In this document: positions 22,240 to 34,507 of the stretch, piece after piece
Position numbering within the stretch: the first letter of the stretch is position 1
Layout: every line of letters starts with the position of its first letter
Source of the DNA: Adineta ricciae
Taxonomy: Eukaryota; Rotifera; Eurotatoria; Adinetida; Adinetidae
DNA: 64,000 nt
NCBI GenBank assembly: GCA_905250025.1
Contig: CAJNOJ010000301.1
Coordinates: 1 to 64,000 of the forward strand
Reading direction: 5' to 3'
Translations under genes and position numbers: made by a program
Notes under the pieces: generated by a model
The model's database searches: none
What the model was told of the DNA's origin: nothing
What the model saw: the letters and a program-made list of their open reading frames with translations, nothing else

Positions 22240-23110
22240 GCGAGTTTTTTTTCTGCAATATTCCATTTTTCATCATGAATGAAATGAACATTGAAATCAG
22301 TTTTGATTAGAAAAGGAAAAAAAACTTTGCCATTTATCAATCCAATCGAGTCTTCGTAATTGTTCTTCAATTGAGAAAAAAAGAAATTTTTGCAATTCGA
22401 TACCAAAGTTGAACTGGATGATCATCAAAAGTTCCCTCAGTTCCACTCGAACTGTTCGATAATTTTGCAAATAATCCATCGAAATTTCATTTCTAATGAA
22501 AATTTTTCACTTAAAATGCAAATCTTATCACAACCATGAATAACAGCGACATCAAGTAGAATATAAAATAATAAAATAAATCCAGGTTGAATCAAATCAC
22601 ATGTTAATGTTGTTTCAACTAAACCAATAATCGGACGAGTAGAAGCATCAGATACTGATGTATGACCACGAATATCTCCAATTACAGTCCATGTTAACTA
22701 AACAACTAATCAAGAGAAATTTCAATAAAGAAAATTATTTATTTCTTCTTAAATCTTTAAAGAAAAAGAAAAGAACTTGAAATTAAAGGAGATCTGTTAT
22801 AATTGCAAATGTTTCTTGATAAGTTACATAAGTTGGACTAGAAAATTCATCTAAACATTGTTCAAATCTTAATGGTAAATCTTCAAATGATCCAAAAGCT
22901 GAACAAGTAAGTAGGTGGATCAAATGCAAATGAAAAACCCATTGGACAAAAACAATTCCCATACAAATAATTGATTTAAAATATTCTTTTGATCAATTAA
23001 ATCACCATAAAAGAAAGTTAAATGTGAAGTTATCATCTAAGAATTCTCACTTGAATCTAATAACTTAGGTCCAAAGAATTCGATAATCCAACAGACATGA
23101 ATTTATTAAA
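22240..23110 (-). pseudogene. Degenerate remnants of an unidentified multi-exon gene
   Basis: Several short stretches on the - strand read as protein but are broken by stops and frame changes. At 22697-22515 an acceptor-like TTGTTTAG leads into about 60 residues with a hydrophobic helix (LTWTVIGDIRGHTSVSDAS ... FILLFYILLDVAVIHG). About 22790-22905 reads SAFGSFEDLPLRFEQCLDEF ... YVTYQETFAIITDLL then stop. 22300-22440 reads DDHPVQLWYRIAKISFFSIE in one frame. The pieces point the same way and may be exons of one decayed membrane-protein gene. Family not recognised. Low confidence. Confidence 0.3.
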
Positions 23111-23578
23111 AGTGCAGAGTTTGTTTTTGATAAAGATGAATGATATTTATTGAAAGATTTTCAAATCCCATTCATATTTAAGATATTTGATGGATCAATA
23201 ATTGTATCTTCATATCACAAGATGTATTTCAATGTTATTTGTCCAATAAGATTTGATTTTAAAATATCTTTTCATAAGAAATTCTTCTCAAATATGTTTT
23301 GTATAGAAAAAGACAAAAGACGAAATGCAAAAGGTTCCTTTGTAATAGAAGATTTGATGTTTAGATGAAGATTATTGTTCAAGGTTGATTCATTGAATAA
23401 TGTTTTATTGTTGAATATTTTTCTCTTTTTATCAAAAGATAAATCAAGGTTAAATAACATGTTGTTATTGTTCGATGATAAGAAAAATGAAAAGAAGAAA
23501 AAGATAAATGAAATCTTTGTCATTTCACGAAAAAGTCCAAACCGTGTGGAAAGAAAGAAGAAAGTTTCTTTTTCTTTT

Positions 23579-24905
23579 ATGGCGAAATTTTATGGAAAAT
23601 TCAAAGTAAAACAAATGATTTTTGTAAAAATGAGAGACAAACTGATGTTGTTTCATTAAGGAAATCTTGTTGAATTGTCAAAATGAAATAAAAGTTCTGT
23701 TAACAAAACGAAATTCGAATGAAATTTTGTATTTAATTCGTGGTGAATTTGAATCGATTCCATTATGGCATTTCATTCTGATTCCATTCGAAGAAATTTG
23801 TCAAACAGAAACAAAGAAAATGATTGATTGGAATTTGTTTGCAAGAGAAATTCAATATTTGAATAAACGAAATGAGATTTGTTCATTATCCGGATGGGGA
23901 ATTCATCCATCAATTGATTTACAATTTTCAATTACAAAATTTTATTCAAATCAAATAACAAGAAATTCATTTCAAAGAGAATTTTTTCATAAAACTCTTT
24001 TCGAAGATTTATCAAATGAATTATTTTATGAAATATTTGATTATTTAACATTTCAACAAATTTCTCAAACATTCTTTCATTTAAATTCTCGATTTAATCA
24101 TTTAATTTTCTCTCTTTCCAATCAAACATTAATTTTAAATGGAAACAAAGATTTTCATTTATTAAAATTATTTCCAAATCAAATTTCTCATTTAATTATC
24201 AAAAATTTATTTCATTTCGAAACAAATTTCAATATCAAATCTTTAATAATCGAAAATGAAAAGAATTTTCACGAAAAATTTTATGAAATTTTTCCAAATT
24301 TACAAAATTTAAAACTTCAATGTGAAATCAATCGTAAATGTTCAAGAAAATTCTTAAATGAAATCTTTTCTTCGAAATCAGTTCATCTTCGTCATTTAAC
24401 TTTAAATCGAATCGAAACATTTTCAATAAAACATTCTTTTCTCTCAATTGAATATCTTTCAATTCGTTCACATAATTTAATGTTATTTTCTCAAATTTTA
24501 TCTTTATTTCCCAATTTAAATCATCTTCAATTTCATATTTTAGATCATTTTCTTCCATATTTACCTATTTCACCAAGTAATTCAACATATTTTCTTCCGC
24601 GATTAACTTTATTCAGTGATTTACAAATTTTATCAACTGATGTCATTTTCAGTTTTCTTCATTTTCTTCCAAATCTTCGTCGATTTTATTTACAAACCAA
24701 TTGTCAATCCTCATTTCTTCAATTCATTCAACATTTACCGACAAAATTACCGAATTTATCGTATTTTAGTTGTTATTTCAAAGAAAATCTCGACAAATCA
24801 CAACGAATCGGTGATTTACATGAAATTCATCAAATATCTTCGTGTTTTCAACGAATTCGATGTTTCGATGAAAATGAACATTATCGAATTTTCTTCACGA
24901 ATTAA
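23579..24905 (+). CDS. F-box protein with LRR-like C-terminus
   Basis: Two exons, 23579-23605 and 23661-24905 (423 aa). The long frame has no in-frame ATG near its start (it opens on TTG), so a 9-codon first exon starting MAKFYGKFK at 23579 and a 55-nt GTAAAA...TTAAG intron are proposed; the phase fits. Residues about 10-115 form an N-terminal domain of unknown function (EIKVLLTKRN...LYLIRGEF...IPLWHFILIP...LSGWGIHPSID). An F-box follows at about 120-155 (FEDLSNELFYEIFDYLTFQQ), then about 260 residues of Leu-rich, irregular LRR-like sequence. F-box proteins bring substrates to SCF ubiquitin ligases; the LRR-like part would bind substrate. The very short first exon is the least certain part. 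Confidence 0.7.
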
Positions 24906-25165
24906 CATTTTTTTTCGCGAATCTTTTCTGAAAATGATCGTAAATAAATATCTGAATATGAATAGGATATTTTTTCGTAAACAGAAATGAGAAGAAAAGC
25001 CCTTTAGATGTTTTATTTTCATAAATGAAAAGATTTGATTGTCATAAATCCACCAAAAAATTAAATTTGACAAGACGAGAAGAAGAAAAAAGAGAAATTC
25101 GTTCGATGAGAAGGAAAAGAAAAGAAGAAAGACCAAATCACCGGTTAAAAGAGAAAAAATCGATT

Positions 25166-27241
25166 TCAATGTTGCCCATTAACAATTGATTGTTGAAAGA
25201 ATTTCTCTTGTTTTTTCAATTGATTTTCATCTTGAATATTTTGTTCCAATGAAGAAAGTAAAGGTGGCAATTTCTCGGAATTTAATCGTAATTTCTGTTC
25301 ACGTTGATTTCGTGTAGCCCAACTTTGTAATTCTCCAGATGCAAATATCATATAAAATATCGCACAAATATAAAGAATTAATGATGCTATTGTAAATACA
25401 CGACACCATCCAATTAAATCCTTCAAAAGAAAAGAATCAACTTTGAAAAATGAAATCGATTGACAAACTTGTTGTTTCGTAAGAAGACCAGCGAGAATTG
25501 GACTAAGAATTCCTGCTGATGTTCCAATAACAGCAGTAAAACCAGCTAAAACTGATGCATAACGTGGAGCTAAATCTTGATGATTTAAATGCCAACCAGA
25601 AACCATTAAACCACTTGAACCAACACCAAATGTAAGTAATGCAATTCCAAGATAAGAATTTGTTACATGACACATTGCAAAAAGACATGTTCCTTCAATT
25701 AAATATCCTTGAAAAGAAAAACAAAAAGATTTTCTTGAAAATTTGCAAAAAAGAAAAGAAATTTCTTTTACCAGTACAAGTCATTATTTTTCTGACATTT
25801 GTTGTTGACCAAAAAAGATTTAATCTCATAAAATCTGCAATAAATCCACTTGAAAGAGCAACAATAACTTTCATAATATGTGGTAATGAACCAAATGTTC
25901 CATTTTCTGTCACACCAAATCCAAAAGCATTTAAAAATGCTGGTTGATTTGTTAATAATAAATAAAATGTCCAACCACGTGCAAAATGTGCACAACAAAT
26001 GGCCCAAACAGGTAACGATGTTAAAATTGATTTCCAAGGAATTTGACTCATTTCATTCGTTTCATTTTCATCAAATAAAGATTTGACTTCAGCAATACTT
26101 TTTTCAATATAAATTAATTCCTCTTCAGATATATTTGGATGTTCATTAGGCTTTTCATACATTAAATAAGCAAATACAAATGACCAAAATAAACCAAGAA
26201 TAGCTAAATGAAAAGAATTTCATTGAAATATTTTCAAAGAGAAGAGAAAACTAAAGCGTTAGAATAAATGTCAAAACCCACCCCGAACAAAAATCAGCTT
26301 TCCAAAGAGAAAATAAGAACTTTAATCAAAATAAAAAAAGAAACAAATGAAAATAAAATGATTTGATTTGATTTTGTTTTACCTGATGCATAATAAATGG
26401 AATAATGTCCAGAATATTTAGCAAGAATTCCTCCTAAGAAAAACCCGACAACTGGACCTGCATAAAGACCTGAATAAATAAAACCACCCATTCTTCCTCT
26501 TTCACTTGGTGGACACCAATTAGCAACAATTCCATGTGATGCAGGAAATGCGCAACCCTTTGAAGAAAGTTTTTTCTTTTCTTTTTCTCATATTTGAAAA
26601 ATCAATTGAAATCTTACTGCACAAAGTCCTTGAATTAATCTCACAAGTGCTGTTAAATAATAATTTATTTTAAATGCTGATGTAATTGTACTGATTGTGA
26701 TTGGCATCAATAAATTCAATATAAATAATAATAATAATGGAAATAAAAATATTCTAAACAAAGATTTCATTGATGAACAAATCTGTTAGTGATATATCGA
26801 ATGAGTTTGTTACTTGATAGCTGAATATTGATGAACAAGAAAACCAGCTGGCATATGTGATAAAATATATCCAAGATAAAATATGGAATTGAGATAACCT
26901 AATTCAACTGATGTCCAACTTAATTTCAATGTCTAAAAAAGGAAATTGAATGAAAAAAGACAAAGAGAAAGACAAAGAAATGTAACTGTATTTGTTGTTT
27001 GATCATTGTCATCATCAATAGAAATATCTTTCGAATTGAGTGGATTAAGAATTAAGGAATTTGTAATTGCAAAATTTGTTTGAATAACAGTTGAAATGAG
27101 TAAACCAAATGATGTTAAAATGGCTACGATAACACGTTTTGGAATTGAAAATACAGAAGATTTGTTCGAATGTTTTTCATTGGATTCTTTCATATCTTTT
27201 GAAAGAAATTCACTTGATGAAGATATTCTCATTGATTTCAA
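25166..27241 (-). CDS. SLC17-family (sialin/VGLUT-like) anion transporter
   Basis: Seven exons: 27241-26987, 26932-26814, 26753-26618, 26557-26383, 26203-25772, 25707-25469, 25420-25166 (536 aa, all phases match). SLC17 signatures: LKLSWTSVELGYLNSIFYLGYILSHMPAGFL, ALVRLIQGLCAGCAFPASHGI, ANWCPPSERGRMGGFIYSG, YAGPVVGFFLGGILAKYSG, NEHPNISEEELIYIEKSI, IPWKSILTSLPVWAICCAHFARGW and LNHQDLAPRYASVLAGFTA. Twelve TM helices are expected. The family moves organic anions such as sialic acid, glutamate or phosphate across vesicle, lysosome or plasma membranes. The substrate is not set by what is visible. Starts at 27241 or at the Met three codons on are both possible. Confidence 0.88.
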
Positions 27242-27437
27242 TGAAATTTGACATACAAAAAAAAATCGATCTTTCGTGATAAATTTTCTTTTGTTTTTTA
27301 TCTAAAATAATCAAATTTCATATTTATTTCTCGAATCAAATTTCATCGATTAATTTTTAATCTCTTTGAGATAATTCATCTTTAAATACAAAAAAAAGAA
27401 ACAAATAAAATACTTTGACTTAGTTTTTTTTTCGAAA

Positions 27438-28109
27438 ATGAAAACAATTGGTTTGTTGGTATTTTTTGTGTTAATTAATATTTGTTTAAGTAATGATTAT
27501 GAAAAATATCGTCCATTACGTGAACAATGTCAACGAGATCCTTCAAGTATCGAATGTTCACAATTGAAATCGAAATTTTTCCAATTAATTCAAAAATGTC
27601 AATCAATTACAACATCATCTCAACTTCTTCTTTGTAAAGAAGTTCAAATCAAATTATGTAACATTTTCCCATCCACATGTTCTCAAACAACACTCAAATC
27701 TTCTACAATTTCTACAACAAAACGAAAAATAACGAAAAAGAAAGTTTCAACAACGAAATCAACTCTTTCAACAAAACTCAACAAACCAAAATCTTCTTCT
27801 CCCACTCCAACAACAACAACAACGACGATGTTGACAACAATGTCTCATTTGGATAAATTACCTGATAACGAATTCGTTAAAGTTCCTGTTGATCCTGAAG
27901 AATTACGAACACGTGGTGATTATTGTCTTCGACATAATAAAGAAAAGAAATGTCAACAATTATTAAATAATCTAAAAACAACTTATTCAACATGTGGAAA
28001 AAAGAAAATCAATGTTCAACCTGAACAAATTGATTGTCATTCATTTCAAACACATTTATGTAAAGCTTTTCCCAAATTTCCACCTTGTTTAAAAAAAACT
28101 TCCAATTAA
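27438..28109 (+). CDS. Secreted protein with two copies of a six-cysteine module
   Basis: A single exon of 223 aa. Signal peptide MKTIGLLVFFVLINICLS. Residues about 30-85 and 160-220 hold two related modules, each C-x8-C-x13-C-x11-13-C-x7-C-x6-8-C; the last part is LCNIFPSTC in the first and LCKAFPKFPPC in the second. A Lys/Thr/Ser/Pro-rich linker of about 65 residues, likely O-glycosylated, lies between. I do not recognise this module. Secretion and disulfide bonding are inferred. Function unknown; a structural or extracellular binding role is plausible. Confidence 0.75.
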   Translation: MKTIGLLVFFVLINICLSNDYEKYRPLREQCQRDPSSIECSQLKSKFFQLIQKCQSITTSSQLLLCKEVQIKLCNIFPSTCSQTTLKSSTISTTKRKITKKKVSTTKSTLSTKLNKPKSSSPTPTTTTTTMLTTMSHLDKLPDNEFVKVPVDPEELRTRGDYCLRHNKEKKCQQLLNNLKTTYSTCGKKKINVQPEQIDCHSFQTHLCKAFPKFPPCLKKTSN

Positions 28110-28506
28110 CAAAAAGAATTTTTCATCTAAAATGCAAATTTCAACGAGCAAATCTTTTTATTTTGATCAATTTCAATTGATTTCGTTTCCAATAAAGATT
28201 TCATTTGATTCACATATTTAAATAAATCTAGAATAGAAAGATATTCTACCAATGCAGATTACATAGGATTGATTTTGTGAAAAAAGAAATCAAAAGTATA
28301 AAAAAAGAGACACGAAGTTAATCGACGGAATGTTTGGTAAAAGAAGACAAAAAAAAACAAGCGAATATGATATGAATACTAATTTACAATAAATGAAGAA
28401 GAAGAAAAAAAACAAACAAATGGAAAAAAAAGAAGATGGATTATTCAATTCTTGTCAAAAAGAAAAAGAAGCAAGTGGAATGTTTTGAAATCTTTTTTTT
28501 TTGTTT
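28110..28506. other. Convergent intergenic region
   Basis: About 400 bp between the 3' ends of the six-cysteine secreted protein and the transferrin gene. Contains A-rich runs; no gene or repeat seen. Confidence 0.5.
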
Positions 28507-31331
28507 CTATACAAGAGATTCATCTAAATTTGATTGAATGAATTTGAGAAAATATAAAAAATGATTAAGAAAATGAGAAGTGAAAAAGACAAAGAAGAAA
28601 ATGAAGCGAAATTACACATTCGTGGATCTGTACGAAGTAATAATTGAATTATATCTGGACCAAGATAATCATCAAGTGATATAGTTAAACGTGTTAATTG
28701 CACTGTTGCATCATAAAATATCAAATCAGGATGTTCATAAAATGAATCAAACATTGTAAAATCTTTATTTCTAAAGAAAAGAGACAAACGTCTTTTTGTT
28801 TCTTCATCTAATTGAATTCTTACGTATCAGATCCAAATAATTGTTGAGCAAAATTAAGCATATTCCAAATATAAAGTTTATCCAAATCAGGTAATAAAGC
28901 TAAAAGAGAAAATCCAAAAAGAAAAAGAAATAAAATGAAATAACAAACTTGAAGTCATTAAAACTCTTGCAGGAACTTTGAGCATATGACAACTTTTATA
29001 AGCTTCAATTGTTTTTCTTGTTCCATTTTTACATAATAATTCGAAATCAATTGCACGTAATGGACGTGCCCATTGATCAACATTTCTTCCATCTGTATTT
29101 GAAATAACAGCTGTGTGCATTACAAAAGCAACATGACCACCAGTTCCTTTTTTTTATTTGAAAAAAGATGAAATTTCATTTGATTGCTCAAAAAATGATT
29201 TTACCTTCAGTTAAACAACGAAATGCTCCTGAACTTCCATAGAACATTTCACGTTGTGAACGCGAACAATAATCTGATCCTTTGGAATAACATTTCAAAC
29301 ATAGAGCTCGTGGATTTGTTTTTAATCGATTATAATCATAATCCAATGCACCTGGAACACAACTTCGTCCAAAATATTCTCCTTCAAAGAAATTCAATTT
29401 ATTTCTTTTCAAAGAAAAGAAAACCAAACAAACCGGCAACTTTATTGATATGACAATTTGTCACATAAGTTTCTTTAATAGCACTTAAATAATCTACAGG
29501 AACATGCCAACCAGCTAAATCTCCCATTGCAGTTGAACAGATTGTTTTACCACGTAAATTCCATAAATTTGTTGTTAAATCTGTTCGTTTAGCAACAGCA
29601 ACTGCATACATTACATTGGATTCCATATCAACACCATAATCTTCTGCTGCTAATGGAACTAATTGATAATAACGTTGAGCACGATATGCATCCGCAGCAT
29701 CCAATGTAATAATATCAGCAATTCCTTGGCGAATCTTCGACATACATTCCATGGCATTTTTAGCTGAAACACAATCAACATCAGGTTTGATGTTTTTTCG
29801 TGCAAAAGCATTTTTCATTAAACGACATTTCTCTTTTTCATAAGAAGATAAAACACACCAACGTAAAACACGTAATGGACATTCGTATAAACGAGATAAC
29901 ATCGCCAAATATTCCACACCTACAATTTCGAGAGAAAATTTATGAAAAGAATCAAAAGTGATTCAGTGAAAATGATCAATTAAGAACATCTGTGACACAA
30001 TATGAAAAAAAAGAAAGAAAAAGAAAACGAACTTACCAAGATAATTTGTATAAGAAGTTTTATCATCAAGTAAATTAAAATCAATTGTAGCATCGGAAAA
30101 AAGTAAATCAGTTCCTTGAAAACGTTGAGAATTGAATAATTGGAATGTTGGGTTTTGAGCAGAAAAATATTTTGCCGAATCAGATAAAAGTCTTCGATAA
30201 ATATCACGTAATTGTTTTGGACGACGATGAGAAACAAGTATTGCTGATGCTGGTGCGATACCCTGTTTTTAAAAAAAAACAAAAGATTTCATTTGAAAAA
30301 GAAAGAAAGAATCTTTACCCAATTACATTGTTGAAATTGTTGCCAAGACACACGTTGACCATTTGTACATAATAATTGAAATTGATCCATTGGAAATGAT
30401 GGATCACGTGCTTGAAATTCAATCAAAGCTGTATGACGAACAAAAGCGATATCACCACGATTGAGTAAACATGTCAATGCACCAATATTTCCTGCATATG
30501 GATCTTGATTTGTACAAAATGTATTTCCTGTTGAACCTTGACAAAGATCACAAACTGTTGAAGGATTATCTCCTGTTGGATTAAATTGTCGATTTAATGC
30601 ATCTGGTGCACACATTGAACCAAATAATAATGCAGCAGATTTCACATGATTATTACAATCAATAATATTCAATCGACGATCACGTAATAATTGGGAAATT
30701 GGTTGATTCCATCCTGATGATGAACCAACAGAAGAATGACATGAACGAGCACCTTGTAAATTATTCAAATTTATCATTGAACCAGCACGAACAACAGCAA
30801 CTGAATAATATGTATTTGCACTTGGACCTAAATTCAACATTTTCTCAATCAAAATATGTTTTTTTTTCTTTTTGTTTCTTTACCATTGTAAACAGGTGAA
30901 TAAAGTTCATTGGCAATTGGAACAAGATTATAATATCTACCAGCTGTATAAATTTCTCCTGAGTCAGCAGTCATTAAATCAGCTTCATCGTTGAAAATTT
31001 TACGATAACAATCAAATTTATCCAAACCAGCAATACAAGCAAGTGAAGAACGAGTTATGTTCGATGATGTTAATGCATTCGACCAAGTTAAACATTTCTC
31101 ATATTCACGTTCATTCACACAACACCAACGAACTACAAATTAACAAAGATTTTCATCGTAGAAAATCAATTCAAATGAAAAAGAAAACAAAGATTTACTG
31201 TTTGTTATAATGTTATTGGGATTTCCATCTGCATTATAAATACTAAATGGAATGATTGTTTGATCATAAACACTAAATTGTGCTTTTGCTAAACTAATTG
31301 AACACAGAAAGATAAACCAGCACCAATCCAT
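28507..31331 (-). CDS. Bilobal transferrin-like protein with degenerate iron sites
   Basis: Ten exons: 31331-31199, 31132-30884, 30827-30319, 30262-30037, 29919-29434, 29381-29205, 29146-28949, 28899-28824, 28770-28616, 28523-28507 (741 aa, phases consistent). Signal peptide MDWCWFIFLCSISLAKA. Two transferrin lobes are clear: IRWCCVNEREYEKC with YYSVAVVRAG and DIAFVRHTALIE in the N-lobe; LRWCVLSSYEKEKC with MYAVAVAKR and GGHVAFVMHTAV in the C-lobe. By motif alignment each lobe keeps the Asp (TADSG, TLDAA) and first Tyr ligands. The second Tyr is replaced (GNIGAL and GSSGAF instead of GYSGAF), the His is replaced (APASAI and VPARVL), and the carbonate-binding Arg is also absent. Iron binding is therefore probably lost. 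The last exon (5 residues) is tentative. Confidence 0.85.
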
Positions 31332-32505
31332 CAACAATTTCTCCTTTTTTTTTCTTCAATCAAAATGAAAATGACATAAAAAAACCGCTGGAGAGAGAGA
31401 AAAAAGAAAAGGGAAGGTCATCACTCATTCAACTGACCAATTAAACATCTTTTCAAATGGTTCATAGATGTCACTTCAGCATTGCACATTAAAACTCATT
31501 CTTTTTTCATCCAATACTTTTACGAAAAAGAAAAATTTCAAATGAAATCTATTTGAAAATGTTTGTCTTTGAATAAACAAACGATCAATAGATGATATTC
31601 ACTCTCGATTGATTAGAATTATAGCTCAATGTAACAGATTATTGTGTCCAAGTTAAACTTTTAAACAGTTCGTTGATATTCACTCAAATAGAATGAACGT
31701 TTTTGTTATTGTTACAGTTCATCTACCGACATTGAACTTATTTTAAAACGTGATTTTAAAGCCAAAAATTAATATAACGAGGATATTTGTTAATATTGTT
31801 GCAAATTTGTCCAATATTATGAGATTTTCGAAAATGTTGTGTGACAATGAACAGTCTATTAAATAAACTCAATCTTTCGCCAACAACTGACTTCACATCT
31901 ATTCAAACTTCAAAAACAATTCATTATTTGCACTTTTTTTCTTCCTAAAACTGATTTATCTTTCAAAATATTCTTCTTATTTTTATAAAAATAAAAAGAT
32001 CTAAGCGACATCTTCTGTTATTTTCGGAGATGAAAAACGAGGGAAATACGATCGAAACAATGAATTCAAAGAAGAGAATAGAAGAACTGTCAATAGTGAA
32101 AAAATGAATAATATCTTTAGATGAAGATAAGAAGAATTTCTTTTCGAATAGAAATGTGTTATTAATCAAATCAATATGGAATATCTAAATGTGTTAATCT
32201 TTTCCTTCCTTGTCTCTCTCTCTGTTCGAGTCACAGTGGGTGTTAATATAAAATATGACACGGAAAGGGAAAAGAAGAATAATGAAGTTTATTGGTTGAA
32301 TATGTTGTTTTGTTTCTTTGTTTTTCTTTGACCTTAAAATGAACTGAAATTGAATTGTTGTTTTAGATTTCTTATCGAATTGATATTTGTAATTGAAAAC
32401 TCGTAGATGTGTTCGTCAAATTGTGTAAAGTAAGAAAAGTTTAGTAAAAGAAGAATGAATTGTTTGTTTTGTTTTTTAGAAAAGAAGTGTTGGATCGATA
32501 TAATG
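31332..32505. other. Upstream of transferrin, no gene seen
   Basis: About 1.2 kb. The transferrin promoter should be near 31332-31600. No gene found; the 68-codon - strand frame at 31963-32169 has no recognisable content. Confidence 0.5.
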
Positions 32506-32506
32506 A

Positions 32507-32886
32507 NTGTGAAGCTAGCACGAAGGAGCTAGCACGAACAAACGATATGTTAGGTAAAAACTTTTTTACTAAATATGTCCCGTCCATGAGAACTACACCA
32601 TTCGACTCAGAATTTAATTCTGCATCGAATGGTGGCACTTCTATTCACCGGACAAACTTTGGAAAAATTCTATCTGGATTATAAATAGACATAAAGGAAA
32701 CGAACAAAGATATAAATAGAAAATTTTCCAAAGTTTGTCCGGTGAATAAAAATGCCACCATTCGATGCAGAATTAAATTCTGAGTTGAATGGTGTAGTTC
32801 TCATGGACGGGAAATACTTAGTAAAAAAGTTTTTACCTAACATATCGTTTGTTCGTGCTAGCTCCTTCGTGCTAGCTTCACACTGA
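32507..32886. mobile_element. Palindromic hairpin element (foldback/MITE)
   Basis: Two arms of about 180 bp, nearly identical in inverted orientation, meet at a centre near 32700. The left arm starts TGTGAAGCTAGCACGAAGG at 32507 and the right arm ends with its complement at about 32886. Each arm has a nested direct repeat of AGCTAGCACGA near its outer end. Arm differences are few, so it is a recent or homogenised palindrome. No coding capacity: frames in it are palindromic images of each other. The N at 32506, just outside the left end, prevents a clean target-site check. Most likely a non-autonomous DNA element of foldback type. Confidence 0.7.
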
Positions 32887-33239
32887 TAATTCCCCTATAC
32901 TCTAGTAGACATCAAATCACGTAACTACGAACTTATTTATCTAAATGCAAGTGTTTCATTCTACATCAAAGGAAAAATAATGACAAAATTTGAAACATAA
33001 CGGAGCTAAGAGAGAGAATAAATAAATTGCGAAAATGTACAAGGAAGACAGCTTGAATTTTTTGTCAACTCTTCATAATTGTCAGTGACATCTATCAGTC
33101 GTCATCGATGAATTTGTAATGGCCAATCTTTTCCTCTAACAGCTGAATGATGATCGAATGAATCCTTTTCTGCACTTTCATTTGAAAGTCTATCGAATAG
33201 ATTTTGAGATCAAAAGATCAATTAATATTGAAAGAAAAA
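32887..33239. other. Spacer, 3' part shared with the second NEDD1 copy
   Basis: From about 33077 onward the sequence matches 37038-37202, the region upstream of the second NEDD1 copy, with a modest number of substitutions. This segment is thus the duplicated 5' flank of NEDD1. The first about 190 bp show nothing. Confidence 0.6.
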
Positions 33240-34402
33240 ATGTTAGCAACATGTAGTACTATTTTACAATTATGGAATAATCAAGATTATTCACTTGTTA
33301 ATGAATTTGGTCATGATCATGTTCCATCAACAGATACAATCAAATCAGTCGATTGGAAAAAGGATAATTGTAAACAAGAATTTTCATTGATTTGTTTTTG
33401 AGATGAAATTTTCTTTTAGCAAATTATCTCGTATTTACCTATCGACAAACAGGACGTGTTCAATTATATGATATTCAAAAAAATAAATCAGTCGAACTTT
33501 CAACGGTATTCGAACAATTGATTTTGTTAAGATTGATCGACAAATTGATTTACTTTTAGACTAAAGCTCAATGGTGTTCGTTTAGTACATCGGGAAAATA
33601 TCTTGGAATAACTAATGAAGATTGTCAAGCACAACTTTGGGATGTTAATTCAGGAAGAATTTCACAAACATTCAATGTAAGAAGAGAAAATTCCATAGTT
33701 TTACTGAGGAATTCGTTTCGTAGAGCGTCGATCAATCACCAATGGAATGTATTTGTTGGGGCAATGGAGATTCATATGTAGCTTGTGGAACGCGAAAAGG
33801 AAATGTTTTTCTCTATAATCAATTAACAAAGCAAAGTTTTTCAGCATTTACAATGAAACATGGAAATAAAGTAAACTGACTGCTGAAATTAAAAAACATG
33901 GAAATCATTGAGAATCTTCTTTTAGTTAGGTGCAATATCATCAATAAAGTGGTCACCACATAAAGAATTACTTGGTACAACATCGAATGATGGTTTATTG
34001 TCGTTATGGAATTATCGTTTGAAAGAATTAATTATTTCAATTCATTCACATAAAGCTCCAGCAACTGATTTAGCATTTTCTCCTCATCATGATGCATTTC
34101 TTGTGACATCAGGAATGGATGGATCACTCTGTTGTTTCGACGTTGTTCAACAAAAGTAAATTTCAATAAGATTTTCCTTTCTTTTTTTGTCTCATTGAAA
34201 TAATTTTGAATTTGAAAGAATCTTATCAACAATAAGTATTTATGCTCCATTAACAAGTGTTGATTTTCATCCAAATGGTTCATTAGTTGCTGTTGGAACA
34301 ATGGGACAAAATGCATCTGTTTATGATTTACGTGATCCAAAGAATAAATTAGCACATTTAGTTAATGCAGATCATGGAAATGTTTATTCTGTTCGATTCG
34401 AA
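33240..34402 (+). CDS. NEDD1: NEDD1-like WD40 protein, copy 1, cut by assembly gap
   Basis: Exons 33240-33369, 33420-33505, 33560-33676, 33724-33870, 33926-34155 and 34219 to the gap at 34403. The frame is intact up to there and nearly identical to copy 2 (differences such as FTMKHGNK for FTTKHGNK and CQAQLW for CQTQIW). It encodes only the WD40 propeller; the C-terminal part is missing because the sequence stops at Ns and unrelated DNA follows. Intron lengths and positions match copy 2. Either a true partial duplicate or the second haplotype/homologous copy placed in tandem by the assembler; I favour the latter but cannot prove it. Confidence 0.75.
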
Positions 34403-34468
34403 NNNNNNNNNNNNNNNNNNNNNNNNNNNNNNNNNNNNNNNNNNNNNNNNNNNNNNNNNNNNNNNNNN
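34403..34468. other. Assembly gap (66 N)
   Basis: A run of undetermined bases inside exon 6 of NEDD1 copy 1. Sequence on the right does not continue the gene. Confidence 0.99.
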
Positions 34469-34507
34469 CCTAAAAATAAAAACTCGAGTTATGGGAAAAC
34501 TGAGCAT

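Noticed and set aside
32441-32684. Two overlapping opposite-strand frames of 65-74 codons in the hairpin
   Set aside because: They are mirror images caused by the palindrome and are repeated in the second arm; no independent coding evidence.
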